From contig NZ_OY762656.1 of NCBI RefSeq assembly GCF_963666255.1, positions 434,001 to 498,000 of the forward strand: a stretch of 64,000 nucleotides of DNA. The letters are read 5' to 3'. Both the position numbers and the translations under genes were made by a program. Below, one piece after another: positions 8,815-20,442 of this stretch. Position 1 is the stretch's first letter. Every line of letters starts with the position of its first letter. The DNA comes from an uncultured Propionivibrio sp. (GTDB lineage: Bacteria; Pseudomonadota; Gammaproteobacteria; Burkholderiales; Rhodocyclaceae). The notes beneath the pieces are model-generated. The model did not search any database and was not told where the DNA came from. It saw only the letters and a list, made by a program, of their open reading frames with translations.

Positions 8815-9010
8815 GCCTGTGGCAACAGTAATACGAACCGTGATGCTCGACGCATTCGCCGATCGGCAAGTGCACACCACAGCGCTCGCATCGGACCATG
8901 CGCTCAGCTTGTCGTTCCGATACGGAGGGTCGTGCAGCACGCCGACGCTGATGTGCACGCCATAGCGAATAGGCGAGGACACCAAACAGGAGCCACAGGA
9001 GAAGTTTCAT
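8780..9010 (-). CDS. PP0621-family small membrane/zinc-ribbon protein
   Basis: The 76-residue protein has one N-terminal membrane segment (residues 1-17, MKLLLWLLFGVLAYSLW), a short basic linker and a C-terminal CxxCGVHLP...YYCCxxH motif, which looks like a small metal-binding ribbon. This matches the widespread uncharacterised PP0621 family, commonly found just upstream of pilS in beta- and gammaproteobacteria. It overlaps the beginning of pilS and is probably co-transcribed. An ATG at 9022 is an alternative start. Function is unknown. Confidence 0.8.
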   Translation of the reverse strand: MKLLLWLLFGVLAYSLWRAHQRRRAARPSVSERQAERMVRCERCGVHLPIGECVEHHGSYYCCHRHADAGNDGNRS

Positions 9011-9080
9011 GCCGACAAGCATATCAGAAGCGCCCGGCACGGTCTGCGGCCACAGCCCGGGCGCAAGGCCCTGCTGCGAA

Positions 9081-9109
9081 TTGACGCGGGGACGCCCGGC
9101 ACGGATACT
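9081..9109 (+). promoter_or_regulatory. Candidate sigma-70 promoter of corA
   Basis: TTGACG (9081-9086) and GATACT (9104-9109) are separated by 17 bp, and the predicted transcription start is about 30 bases before the corA ATG. Confidence 0.5.
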
Positions 9110-9145
9110 CGCGACCATCGCCACTCTTCGCCGCAGGAACATCCC

Positions 9146-10240
9146 ATGCGCATCCTCTCAGTGCACGACGACCGCGTTGAGGCACTGCCCTTGCTCGACG
9201 ACATTGACGCAAAGGCGGCCAGCCAGTTCATCTGGATTTCCTGCACGCACGATGAGTTCGGCACCGAGCAACGCGCACTGCAGAGCGTGCTGGCAACGCA
9301 TGGCGGCGCGCAGATCGTCGACCTCCATGTATCCGACCTGCTCAACCCCTACCTGCCGTCGAACTATGACTATACGTACGACTATGAATTGCTGGTATTC
9401 CGTCGGCTGGACAGCAACCCCGACCATACCTCCGGAGTAACGCCGACGCGTCGGCAAGGCCAGAGAATTCTGGGGCCCATCAATACCCGCCCCGTCGGGT
9501 TTGTCGTCTTCGACCGTCTGCTTTTGACGCTTCACCCGAGGGAGTGTCCGGCGCGCGATGCGATCATCGCACGGCTGCTCGCAGCCCAATCCACCGATGC
9601 TCGAGCCCGCGGCGGACACCCGCCAAGCACCCCGGGAGACTTGATGCTGCGCATCATCAACCTGATTGTCGACGATTATCTTGGGCTGCGCCGGGAACTT
9701 ACCCAGCGAATCGACCGCTGGCAGACCAAATTGCTCGATCCGAGAAGCCGTTTCAGCCAATGGGGCGCGATGCTCGAAGCCAGGCTATCGCTGCAACACC
9801 TTGACGAAATCTGCGAAGACCAGCGTGCCGCCATACAGGACTGGGACGACACGCTGCGCAGCCTGCCCAAACCAGCGAACGATGCGCAACGACGCGAGCG
9901 GGAGCTGCTCGAAGTGCGCAGTCGCGACGTGCTCGAACACATCGCTCGCATGGTCCACCATGTGCGACGGCTTGAACAAAGCTCGGAAGCTGCAGTACAA
10001 ATGCATTTCAACGCCCAGGGCAACCGCACAAACAACATCATGCGGACGCTAACAACGCTGACCGCCATTTTTCTGCCACTCAATCTGATCGCGGCGATCT
10101 TCGGCATGAACTTCGACTCGTTGCCACTCATCCATCAGTACGACGGATTCTGGTGGGCAGTCGGCGCCATGGCACTCATCGCGATGATCTTGTGCGTATT
10201 TTTCTGGCGCAAGAACTATCTTTCTCGCAGTGACTCCTGA
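9146..10240 (+). CDS. corA: CorA-family divalent metal transporter
   Basis: The 364-residue protein has an acidic N-terminal cytoplasmic domain, a long helical stalk (about 190-300) and two C-terminal membrane helices. The signature GMN tripeptide ends the first helix at about residue 328 (AAIFGMNFDS) and a basic tail (WRKNYL) follows the second helix. CorA forms homopentameric channels for Mg2+ and sometimes Co2+/Ni2+. Some CorA-fold members (ZntB) export zinc, so the substrate is inferred. An AGGA site precedes the ATG. It is divergent from the PP0621/pilS unit. Confidence 0.92.
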   Translation: MRILSVHDDRVEALPLLDDIDAKAASQFIWISCTHDEFGTEQRALQSVLATHGGAQIVDLHVSDLLNPYLPSNYDYTYDYELLVFRRLDSNPDHTSGVTPTRRQGQRILGPINTRPVGFVVFDRLLLTLHPRECPARDAIIARLLAAQSTDARARGGHPPSTPGDLMLRIINLIVDDYLGLRRELTQRIDRWQTKLLDPRSRFSQWGAMLEARLSLQHLDEICEDQRAAIQDWDDTLRSLPKPANDAQRRERELLEVRSRDVLEHIARMVHHVRRLEQSSEAAVQMHFNAQGNRTNNIMRTLTTLTAIFLPLNLIAAIFGMNFDSLPLIHQYDGFWWAVGAMALIAMILCVFFWRKNYLSRSDS

Positions 10241-10303
10241 GGGCAGTTCCGACCCGGAAACGCGCCGGCACACCCTGTCTCGTCGCGCCGAGGTGGAGGC
10301 TGT

Positions 10304-13300
10304 TCAGCTCCTCCCCGACGGAGAAGACAACCAGCGCAAAACGATCGAGAACAGGGTTTCAGGCAAGAAAGGTTTGCTCAGGAAATCGTTCATCCCGGCG
10401 TCAATGCAGCGCCTGCGATCTTCGACGAAGGCATTTGCCGTCATGGCGACAATCGGGACTCCCCGGCACAGGGGGAACCCGCGTATCTGCCGCGTCGCAT
10501 CAAGTCCGTCGAGCCCCGGCATCAGCATGTCCATCAGGATCAGCGCATAGAGCGATGACGACGCCATGGCTACTGCCTGATGGCCCTCGCTGGCAACATC
10601 CACGAGAAGGCCAGCATCCTCGAGAAAAGACCGCGCCACTTCCAGATTGACGGGTTCGTCGTCCACCAACAGGACGCGCTTACCGGCGTGACGCTCACGG
10701 AGCATCTGCTCCGCAGCCTCACCAGCCAAGGCTTGCTCCGCCACCGATGGGGATGATGCTTTCCGCAAGCACACCGAAAACCAGAACAGGCTGCCGTCGC
10801 CAAAACGACTTTCGACACCGACCTCACCCCCCATCATCACCGCCAGACGACGGGTGATCGCGAGCCCCAAACCGGTCCCGCCATGCCGTCGGGTCGTCGT
10901 TCCGTCTGCCTGCTCAAAGGCGCTGAATATACGCGACAGCGCCTCCTCGCGAATGCCGACGCCGGAATCCCTGACATCGAAACGCACAACGACGGCGTCA
11001 TGCTGATCGAGAACCTTCGTCGCCCTTATGTCGATCGTCCCGCGCTCAGTAAACTTGATGGCATTGCTCACATAATTGAGCAATGCTTGGCGGATTCGCG
11101 TCGCATCACCGTAAAGACAGTCAGGAAAGGTATCGGTCTCGACATTCAACACCAAACGTTTTGCCTTGACCCGATCAGCCACCAACGCGGCAACATCGCC
11201 AAGCAGGGCCTCGACCGACAAACACCGCTCCTCCAGCGTCAGTTTCCCCGCCTCGATTTTCGACAGATCGAGAATATCGTTGATCACGTTCATCAGGTGC
11301 TGCGTCGCCGTATCGATCTGACCCAGCCGCTCCGCCTGCTCCGTCGTCAGCGGCGTCCGTCGCAGGATATTCGTGATGCCGACAATCGCATTCATGGGCG
11401 TACGGATTTCGTGACTCATGTTCGCGAGGAACATGCTCTTCGCCATGCTCGCCGACTCGGCAGCACGATTCGCCTCGACCAGCGCCCGCGTGCGCTCATC
11501 CACCAGATCTTCCAGGCTCTGGCGATAATGCCGCAGTTCCTGTTCCGTTTCCTTGAGCCGGGTGATGTCGCGGGTCACGATAAAGATGCATGCATGCCCT
11601 CGCGTCTCGATGATCGACGCCGAAACCAAGCCCCACACCTGACGACCATCCCGGGTATTCAGACATGCCTCGTGATTCCAGCAACGCTGCTCATGACGGA
11701 GCCGGGCGACGAAGGCGTCACGCTGTTCGGTATCTGCCCAGATGTGCAGTTCCTCGGTGGAATGCCCCACCACCTCATCGCGTGTATATCCGAGTACCGC
11801 CAGATAGACATCGTTTGCCTCGATAACGACGCCATCATCCAGACGGACGACCGCGATCAGGTCCTGACTGGCCTCGTACATCACCCGGTAGTGCGCTTCG
11901 CTCTCCGCGAGGGCGATCTCTGCGCGGCGCCGCTCGGTTACATCGCACAGCGAGCCATACAGACGATGTCTGCCCGACACCGGATCGGCGAGTTCAGCCC
12001 GCGCCACACTGTCGAAATAGCGCACCGATCCATCGCGCACCTTGAGACGCAGGGTGACCCGACTCGACTGCCCCGGCGGTAGCGTCGCAATAGCCGCATC
12101 GAATAACGGCACATCTTCGTCCGCCACCAGAGGTTTCCAGCACCCCATCGAGAGCACAGCGTCGATTGAATAACCCAGCACCTGTTCGGCATTGCCGATC
12201 ATCCAGTCGATCACGAACGGCCCTTCGGCGTCACGGCGGCACGAATAGGTCAGATCACTCGTCAGTTCCGAAATCGTCCGGAAACGCATCTCGTTTTCGC
12301 GCAGACGTTCGTCGGCCCGCTTCCACTCGGTGATTTCGCGCGTCACCGACACCACCATTGCCTCGCCGTCGATCTGCACGCACGTGGCCGACATCATCCC
12401 CCAACCCAGTTCACCGTTCTTTCGCCGATAACGCGCCTCCAGATTCAGGCACCGCCCCTCGCGCCGCAGTGCGTCCACGAGGCGATCCCTGTCCCTGGTG
12501 TTTGCCCAGATACCAAGCTCAACCGATGTCCGCCCGATTACTTCGTCACGTCGATAACCGGTCGAATTGAGAAATGCCTGATTCACCTCGACATAGCAAC
12601 CATCGTTCATCCGGGTGATATTGATGAAATCCTGACTCGATTGAACCGCCGCCCGGTAACGCGCCTCACTTCGCCTCAAGGCAACATCCTTCGATGCAAG
12701 CGAGTCCAGCAACCGGTTGAATCCGGAGACCACATGGCCGATCTCGTCATCCCGCAGGATCGGCAAGCGCTTGAGCGGCGTTTCGCTTTCCGACATCTCT
12801 GCCAGCAAAGCCGCCGTCGACATCAGTGGATTCAGGCTCTGGCGCAACAGCAGCCAAGTCGCGACGCCGGCCAGCAGCGTCAGCAAAATCGTCGCCCACA
12901 GCATCCGTTCCTGCATTTCGCGAATGGGCGCGAAAGCTTCCTGCGTCGGCAACGAAACCGCAAAATACCAGTCGGTTCCGCCGATCTGCTTAACCGCAGC
13001 CAGTACCTCGACACCTTTGTTATTCGTATAGACGAGCGACCCTTCGTCGCCCGAGATAAACCGGTCCAGCTTCGGATTGACGCCGGGCGCCGAGGTGCGC
13101 TGCATCGTCCGGTCCTTTTCGCTCGCCGTCACAATCAATCGATTCTTGCGGTCGACGAGAAGGTAACCGCCAGTACGCCCATACCGACTTTCGGCAACCT
13201 GCTGAAGGAAATTGGGCCGACTGAGATCGGTCACACCGGCCAGAACACCAATGACGCGCCCGGTGCGATCGCGAATCGGCACGGCAATGCCGATCAGCGG

Positions 13301-13768
13301 TGCTTTCAGCGCGCGCCCGACCACCGGACTACCGATTGCCCGGCGACCGCGCAAGGCCGCTGCAATATGATCGCGATCGCTGAAATCGTGGCCGATACGA
13401 TCAAGGCCCTTCGGCGTCGAGGCAATGACGACACCATCTTGCCTGACAACCATCACACCGCCGTTGAATTGCTGGTGCAACACAAAGCGCTGATCAAGGA
13501 AATTCTGCAACGCCGCTGGCTTTTCGAGCATTTTTGGCTGGACGGCGACGGCAATCAACTCAAGCGCGGCGACGCGCGCGCTGACGTTATTCTCGATCTC
13601 GGCGGCAATATAACTCGCCGTGGCAAATTGCTGATTGCCGAGCGCAGATTCCATGTCCAGCCGCAAGGAACGCGTACCGAACCAACTCAGCGCCCAAAGT
13701 GCGAGAACCATGACGGTCAACATGGCCACCGTAATGCGTACCTTGAGCGAAATCGGTCGGCCGAACAT
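10304..13768 (-). CDS. Multi-PAS hybrid sensor histidine kinase
   Basis: The 1154-residue protein has an N-terminal membrane helix (about 9-29), a large periplasmic double-Cache-like sensor (about 30-285), a second helix (about 288-305), a HAMP domain, three PAS/PAC modules (about 360-745), a HisKA domain with His786 in MSHEIRTPMNAI, an HATPase domain (GGTGLGLAITRRL) and a C-terminal receiver with Asp1080 in LILMDMLMPG. The ATG at 13768 follows GGAGGA at good spacing. No partner regulator or HPt protein is adjacent, so it is an orphan hybrid kinase. The Cache sensor suggests a small-molecule ligand, but which one cannot be seen. Confidence 0.92.
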   Translation of the reverse strand: MFGRPISLKVRITVAMLTVMVLALWALSWFGTRSLRLDMESALGNQQFATASYIAAEIENNVSARVAALELIAVAVQPKMLEKPAALQNFLDQRFVLHQQFNGGVMVVRQDGVVIASTPKGLDRIGHDFSDRDHIAAALRGRRAIGSPVVGRALKAPLIGIAVPIRDRTGRVIGVLAGVTDLSRPNFLQQVAESRYGRTGGYLLVDRKNRLIVTASEKDRTMQRTSAPGVNPKLDRFISGDEGSLVYTNNKGVEVLAAVKQIGGTDWYFAVSLPTQEAFAPIREMQERMLWATILLTLLAGVATWLLLRQSLNPLMSTAALLAEMSESETPLKRLPILRDDEIGHVVSGFNRLLDSLASKDVALRRSEARYRAAVQSSQDFINITRMNDGCYVEVNQAFLNSTGYRRDEVIGRTSVELGIWANTRDRDRLVDALRREGRCLNLEARYRRKNGELGWGMMSATCVQIDGEAMVVSVTREITEWKRADERLRENEMRFRTISELTSDLTYSCRRDAEGPFVIDWMIGNAEQVLGYSIDAVLSMGCWKPLVADEDVPLFDAAIATLPPGQSSRVTLRLKVRDGSVRYFDSVARAELADPVSGRHRLYGSLCDVTERRRAEIALAESEAHYRVMYEASQDLIAVVRLDDGVVIEANDVYLAVLGYTRDEVVGHSTEELHIWADTEQRDAFVARLRHEQRCWNHEACLNTRDGRQVWGLVSASIIETRGHACIFIVTRDITRLKETEQELRHYRQSLEDLVDERTRALVEANRAAESASMAKSMFLANMSHEIRTPMNAIVGITNILRRTPLTTEQAERLGQIDTATQHLMNVINDILDLSKIEAGKLTLEERCLSVEALLGDVAALVADRVKAKRLVLNVETDTFPDCLYGDATRIRQALLNYVSNAIKFTERGTIDIRATKVLDQHDAVVVRFDVRDSGVGIREEALSRIFSAFEQADGTTTRRHGGTGLGLAITRRLAVMMGGEVGVESRFGDGSLFWFSVCLRKASSPSVAEQALAGEAAEQMLRERHAGKRVLLVDDEPVNLEVARSFLEDAGLLVDVASEGHQAVAMASSSLYALILMDMLMPGLDGLDATRQIRGFPLCRGVPIVAMTANAFVEDRRRCIDAGMNDFLSKPFLPETLFSIVLRWLSSPSGRS

Positions 13769-13805
13769 GCCCATTCCTCCGGACGCGGTGAGAGCAAGAA
13801 ATCCG

Positions 13806-13814
13806 CTTATACCA
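13806..13814 (-). promoter_or_regulatory. Candidate extended -10 promoter for the hybrid kinase
   Basis: On the minus strand this reads TGGTATAAG, an extended -10 element (TGn plus TATAAG), 38 bases before the hybrid-kinase ATG. The -35 region is poor. Confidence 0.4.
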
Positions 13815-13879
13815 CAACCATACGAGCAATGAATAGCGCAGACAGAAGGCGGGAAGCAGCGCGTCTGCAAGATGGCCGA

Positions 13880-13920
13880 AAAACAAAACCCCCGCAATCA
13901 GAACGATTGACGAGGGTTTA
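13880..13920 (-). terminator. Terminator downstream of tRNA-Pro
   Basis: On the minus strand a long imperfect stem (arms AAACCCTCGTCAATC and GATTGCGGGGGTTT, loop about GTTCT) is followed by TTTTGTTTTT, 14 bases after the tRNA 3' end. It separates the tRNA from the hybrid-kinase gene. Confidence 0.85.
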
Positions 13921-13933
13921 TGTTTTGTATAAC

Positions 13934-14010
<77 letters not shown>

Positions 14011-14021
14011 ACGAAGCTGCG

Positions 14022-14993
14022 CTAATAAGACCGTGCAACAGCAAAGGCCGACAATTCTAGCAAAGAATTTTTGTATTGGGAAGCGGGCAATAACAAATCG
14101 ATCGATTTTCTTGCCAATTCAGCCTCGACCGCAGCCTGACGCAAAGTGTAGTCGAGCGCGCCGGTCGCCCTAATCGCAGCCAGCACAGCTTGAAAATCAT
14201 CGCGCCCGCCGGTTTCGATCGCATGCCGAACGCAGTCCGCCTGCGCGGCCGAACCATTCTGCATGACGTAGATCAGCGGCAGTGTCGGCTTGCCCTCGGC
14301 CAGATCGTCGCCGAGGTGCTTTCCCGTCTCGGCTTCCGCCCCCGAATAATCCAGCACATCGTCGACAAGTTGGAACGCCGTCCCCAAGTGCATGCCATAC
14401 GCCGCGAGCGCCTGCTCGACCTCCGCAGACCCGCCGCCCAGAAGCGCTCCAAGACGCGCGGCTGCTTCGAAGAGTTTTGCCGTCTTGAAATGAATGACTT
14501 GCAGATACCGCGCCTCATCGACGTTGGCATCATGGCAATTCATGAGCTGCAACACTTCACCCTCGGCAATGACATTGGTGGCATCGGCAAGCACCTGCAT
14601 GATGCGCAAATTGCCGACCTCCACCATCATCTGGAAGGCGCGGGAATAGAGAAAATCTCCCACAAGCACACTGGCCGCGTTGCCGAACAGCGCGTTGGCC
14701 GTGTCGCGACCGCGTCGCAAGCTCGACTCATCTACAACATCGTCATGCAGCAAGGTCGCTGTATGAATGAATTCGATGACCGCCGCCAACTCATGGTGAT
14801 GCGTGCCGCGACACCCCAACGCGCCAGCGGTAAGCAGCACCAGCGCCGGTCGCAGGCGCTTGCCGCCACTCTGAATGATGTACTCTGCGACCTGGCGCAC
14901 CAGAACGACATCGGAATGCAGGCGCGACCGAATGACGGCATCGACCGCTTGCATATCCTGGCCGATGAGGCTGTAGAGGTGCTCGAGTTTCAA
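14022..14993 (-). CDS. ispB: Polyprenyl (octaprenyl) diphosphate synthase
   Basis: This trans-isoprenyl diphosphate synthase makes the side chain of ubiquinone or menaquinone from farnesyl diphosphate and isopentenyl diphosphate. It has the first aspartate-rich motif HDDVVDE (followed by the RRG of the family), the second VDDVLDY, and the substrate-binding GGKRLRP near the N-terminus. From the TTG at 14993 it is 323 residues, the same length as E. coli IspB. No ATG exists before residue 14 of that form; a TTG at 15050 would add a 19-residue basic leader unlike the family. It is divergent from rplU, the usual arrangement in betaproteobacteria. Confidence 0.92.
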   Translation of the reverse strand: MKLEHLYSLIGQDMQAVDAVIRSRLHSDVVLVRQVAEYIIQSGGKRLRPALVLLTAGALGCRGTHHHELAAVIEFIHTATLLHDDVVDESSLRRGRDTANALFGNAASVLVGDFLYSRAFQMMVEVGNLRIMQVLADATNVIAEGEVLQLMNCHDANVDEARYLQVIHFKTAKLFEAAARLGALLGGGSAEVEQALAAYGMHLGTAFQLVDDVLDYSGAEAETGKHLGDDLAEGKPTLPLIYVMQNGSAAQADCVRHAIETGGRDDFQAVLAAIRATGALDYTLRQAAVEAELARKSIDLLLPASQYKNSLLELSAFAVARSY

Positions 14994-15102
14994 TTGAGGG
15001 TACCGGGAGGGAAACCGCCGAATCTTAGGGGGCCGGCGCGACGACGTCAAGAAGACCCGCCCGCCGGATCAACTTTATCACCCCCCGTTACAGCGGAAGT
15101 CT

Positions 15103-15130
15103 TTGACTTCCATGAGAAAGCCCGTATAAT
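15103..15130 (+). promoter_or_regulatory. Sigma-70 promoter of rplU-rpmA
   Basis: TTGACT (15103-15108) and a perfect TATAAT (15125-15130) with a 16-bp spacer. The expected start near 15137 leaves about 40 bases of leader before rplU. Confidence 0.85.
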
Positions 15131-15176
15131 GCGCGGTTCTTTGCAGTACTTTTTCACCGTTCTTTTGGAGTCCAAC

Positions 15177-15488
15177 ATGTACGCGGTCATAAAAACCGGT
15201 GGCAAGCAATATCGTGTTGCTGCTGGCGAAAAACTTAAGATAGAACAGATACCGGCAGAGGTTGGCGCAGAAATTACCCTTGACCAGATTCTCATGGTCG
15301 GCGAAGGCGAATCCGTGAAAATCGGCGCGCCGCTCGTCACTGGAGCTGCAGTCAAGGCAACTGTGCTTTCGCAAGGCCGTCACGACAAGGTCAAGATCTT
15401 CAAGATGCGTCGTCGCAAGCATTACCAGAAGCATCAAGGCCACCGTCAAAACTACACTGAAATCCGTATTGACGGTATTTCGGCCTAA
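15177..15488 (+). CDS. rplU: 50S ribosomal protein L21
   Basis: The 103-residue protein starts [14 protein letters not shown] and contains the L21 signature [16 protein letters not shown] near the end, which contacts 23S rRNA. Length equals that of E. coli L21. TTTTGGAG lies upstream of the ATG. It is the first gene of the rplU-rpmA pair, with a strong promoter 50 bases upstream. Confidence 0.98.
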   Translation: MYAVIKTGGKQYRVAAGEKLKIEQIPAEVGAEITLDQILMVGEGESVKIGAPLVTGAAVKATVLSQGRHDKVKIFKMRRRKHYQKHQGHRQNYTEIRIDGISA

Positions 15489-15506
15489 CGGAAAGGAAAC
15501 TGAACA

Positions 15507-15767
15507 ATGGCACACAAAAAAGCAGGCGGCAGTTCCCGTAACGGTCGCGACTCAGAATCGAAACGCCTTGGCGTCAAGCGTTATGGTGGCGAGCAGGTCC
15601 TCGCGGGCAACATCATCGTGCGCCAGCGCGGCACCGAATTCCACCCGGGCGTCAATGTTGGCCTCGGCAAGGATCACACGCTCTTCGCACTGATCGACGG
15701 CAAAGTGGAATTCACGCTGAAGGGCCCGAAGCAACGGCGCACCGTCAACATCGTTGCCGCTGCCTGA
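15507..15767 (+). CDS. rpmA: 50S ribosomal protein L27
   Basis: The 86-residue protein starts [17 protein letters not shown], the flexible N-terminus that reaches the peptidyl-transferase centre, and keeps GTEFHPG and the GKDHTLFA segment. It follows rplU by 18 bases with a GGAAAGGAAA ribosome-binding region and is closed by a strong terminator. Confidence 0.98.
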   Translation: MAHKKAGGSSRNGRDSESKRLGVKRYGGEQVLAGNIIVRQRGTEFHPGVNVGLGKDHTLFALIDGKVEFTLKGPKQRRTVNIVAAA

Positions 15768-15791
15768 CCCGGTTTCTCCGGTAGAATTCAA

Positions 15792-15818
15792 AGCCCTATC
15801 GTTACGATAGGGCTTTTT
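15792..15818 (+). terminator. Terminator of rplU-rpmA
   Basis: A perfect 10-bp stem AGCCCTATCG / CGATAGGGCT with a TTA loop and a run of five T, 24 bases after the rpmA stop. It uncouples the ribosomal genes from obgE. Confidence 0.92.
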
Positions 15819-15832
15819 CGTTTATACGCTAG

Positions 15833-18045
<2,213 letters not shown>

Positions 18046-18063
18046 GCGCGCTCACGAATTGGT

Positions 18064-20382
18064 TCAAACGAAGATGTCGTCGGGTGCCAATCCGGCCCGT
18101 TGGCGCTCAGTCATCTTGAGGAAGGCGGCCTCGATATTCCGGGTGAAGGCAGCGGTATCGAACAGGGGCGCTGTTGGCAGATTCGCTGCAAGTTTGACGC
18201 GGAGCGCGGCCAACGCCGCCGAGTCGCACCCAAGACGGACTGCCATCGCTTCATAGCCCTCGACCGACTCCGTGATCAATTCCGGCATCCCGACAGCCGT
18301 CAACAGACTCGCCCCATAGCGACTCGCAAAGGACTCCCCGCTACGGGTCAGCACCGGCAAGCCCATGCGCAGTGCATTGCTGGCCGTCGCACCGGCGTTA
18401 TAGGGGAAGGTATCCAAAAACAGATCTGCCGCCCGTTGCCGCACCAGATGCTGCTCCAACGGCATGCGTTCGGCAAAGATCAGACGCGCATCATCAACGT
18501 CGCGCGCCCGAGCTTCCTTGCGCAGATTGCCGACGGCGGTCTCGGTGGCGGCAAACAACCACAAAACACTGCCTGGCACCTGCTTGAGTATGCGCATCCA
18601 GCTATCAAAGACATCGGGCGTAATCTTGTAATTATTGTTGAACGAGGCATACACCATGCCTTGCTCGGGCAGACCCAACTCAGTCTTCGAGAAACCTCGG
18701 AGGGATACTTCTGTCTTGTCGTCGTTGCTCTGATACCACGGCAGATAGGCTATTTTTTCCTGGTAGAACTCGCGCTTGTCCTCAGGCACGAGAACCGGAT
18801 CGGCGATCAGGTAGTCGATATACGGGGCGCCCATGGTCCCGAGAAAACCAATGTAACTTGCCTGAATCGGTGCGACACGCTCGGCGAAGATACCAGTCCT
18901 CGCCCTGAGCGTGTGCCCGTTCAGATCGACGGCAATATCCAGCGAAAATTCGGCCACCGCCTGCGCGATCTCAGCGTCCGATTTCCCGCCGCTGCCGAGT
19001 TCAATGAAATGATCGAAACCCGCCTCGATACGTGTGCGCCATTCGTCCCGGCGTTCCGACAAGGAAAAACCGAAAATCTCGAAACGCGTCCGGTCGTGAT
19101 GCTCAAACACCCCCGCCAGAAGATGGCTCACCGGATGATCGCCAAAATCCGACGAAAAATAGCCCACGCGGATCCTGCAACCAGCACTGCGCGCGACCGA
19201 GTTGAGCGCCACCTCTCTGGCCGGGAACAGGCGATCCGAGAAAGCCCTCGCACACGCGGACAGCACGCGCGGCGCGTCCAGAAGCACCTGCGCATGAAAC
19301 GGTGGCGACAGCGCGGCTTCCATCCCATCCGCGCGCAACGAATCCCTCAGCGCGTCAAGCCCGTCCCAGTCACCGAGCGTCAGCTTGGCCAATCCTAGCG
19401 AGCCCAATAAAAACTCACCCGAGGAATTCAGACGAAACGCCGCCTCGTAGGCTGCGAGAGCATCCGCATCTGCCTTCAATTCCTGAAACACATCGCCTCT
19501 TCCGGTGTGAGCAAGCACGTTATTGGCATCGATCTCGAGCGCCTGATCAAAGCATCTCAGCGCGTCGTCGTGGCGCTTCAGCGCCTTCAGCGCATAGCCA
19601 ATCTTGGTGTAGGTGTCGGCGCATTCGGGTTGCAGAGAACGCGCCTGCGTAAGACAGTCGAGCGCCTCAGCAAACCGCGACAGCTTGAACAACACGCCCC
19701 CCAGATTACTGAGCGCGTCGGCAAAGGACGGCATCACGGCGACCGCCTTTTTGTAAGTAACCAGCGCTTCGTACAAACGCCCATCTTTCTCCTGCAGGCA
19801 GCCAAGATTGAAATGCGCATCGGCAAAACCGGCATCGATACGCACCGCCTCCACGAAACAGGCCTCGGCTTCGGCATGGCGATCGAGCTGCTGCAGGACG
19901 ACGCCACGATTATTGTGGGCCGGGGCAAAATCCGGCCGAACATCGATCGCCCGGTCAAAGCAGGGCAGAGCCTCTTGCCAGCGCTTCAGTTCGATCAGCA
20001 GCGCGCCTTTGTTGCAACAGGCTTCAACATTCGTCGCGTCGCAGCGCAGCGCCGTATCGAAACTCTCCAGCGCCTCGGTGTTCCGATTCAATCGGACAAG
20101 CGCGTTGCCCTTTAGGTTATGCGCCATGGGAACCGAGGCATCCAGCCGGATCGCTTTATTGACGATCTTCAGCGCCTCGCCTGCCCGCCCCAGTCGCAAC
20201 TCGGCGTCGGCCCAGACGATCAGCACCTGCGTGTTGTTCGAATAGCTCTCATGAAGCCATCGGTAAATTCCAATGGCTTTGTCGACTTCGCCGCCAAAAT
20301 GCAAGGCGAGCGCCTGCTGAAAAAGCCCATTGGGATCGACAAAACGATGGTCTACCACGACAACACGCTCCGTTCCAAACAT
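18064..20382 (-). CDS. TPR-repeat protein with SPINDLY/O-GlcNAc-transferase-like domain
   Basis: The 772-residue protein has about ten tetratricopeptide repeats (about 10-375) followed by a C-terminal glycosyltransferase-41-like domain (about 420-770) with the family segments RVGYFSSDFGDHPV, DLNGHT, FLGTMGAPYIDYLIADP and YNAGATASNALRMGLPVLT. Eukaryotic relatives put O-GlcNAc on Ser/Thr; bacterial ones are proposed to glycosylate proteins such as surface proteins or flagellins, but substrate here is unknown. The start is uncertain: the ATG at 20382 has no visible ribosome-binding site and sits right beside the porin terminator; a GTG at 20400 is inside that hairpin. It is convergent with proB. 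Confidence 0.85.
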   Translation of the reverse strand: MFGTERVVVVDHRFVDPNGLFQQALALHFGGEVDKAIGIYRWLHESYSNNTQVLIVWADAELRLGRAGEALKIVNKAIRLDASVPMAHNLKGNALVRLNRNTEALESFDTALRCDATNVEACCNKGALLIELKRWQEALPCFDRAIDVRPDFAPAHNNRGVVLQQLDRHAEAEACFVEAVRIDAGFADAHFNLGCLQEKDGRLYEALVTYKKAVAVMPSFADALSNLGGVLFKLSRFAEALDCLTQARSLQPECADTYTKIGYALKALKRHDDALRCFDQALEIDANNVLAHTGRGDVFQELKADADALAAYEAAFRLNSSGEFLLGSLGLAKLTLGDWDGLDALRDSLRADGMEAALSPPFHAQVLLDAPRVLSACARAFSDRLFPAREVALNSVARSAGCRIRVGYFSSDFGDHPVSHLLAGVFEHHDRTRFEIFGFSLSERRDEWRTRIEAGFDHFIELGSGGKSDAEIAQAVAEFSLDIAVDLNGHTLRARTGIFAERVAPIQASYIGFLGTMGAPYIDYLIADPVLVPEDKREFYQEKIAYLPWYQSNDDKTEVSLRGFSKTELGLPEQGMVYASFNNNYKITPDVFDSWMRILKQVPGSVLWLFAATETAVGNLRKEARARDVDDARLIFAERMPLEQHLVRQRAADLFLDTFPYNAGATASNALRMGLPVLTRSGESFASRYGASLLTAVGMPELITESVEGYEAMAVRLGCDSAALAALRVKLAANLPTAPLFDTAAFTRNIEAAFLKMTERQRAGLAPDDIFV

Positions 20383-20385
20383 GGT

Positions 20386-20415
20386 AAAAAAAACGGTCAC
20401 CCGAAGGTGACCGTT
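20386..20415 (-). terminator. Rho-independent terminator of the porin gene
   Basis: On the minus strand AACGGTCACC-TTCG-GGTGACCGTT is a perfect 10-bp stem with a UUCG tetraloop and eight T. It follows the porin stop by about 27 bases and ends directly at the ATG proposed for the TPR/glycosyltransferase gene. Confidence 0.93.
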
Positions 20416-20442
20416 GATGTGCTAACTGCCTTAAGGGGCGAA

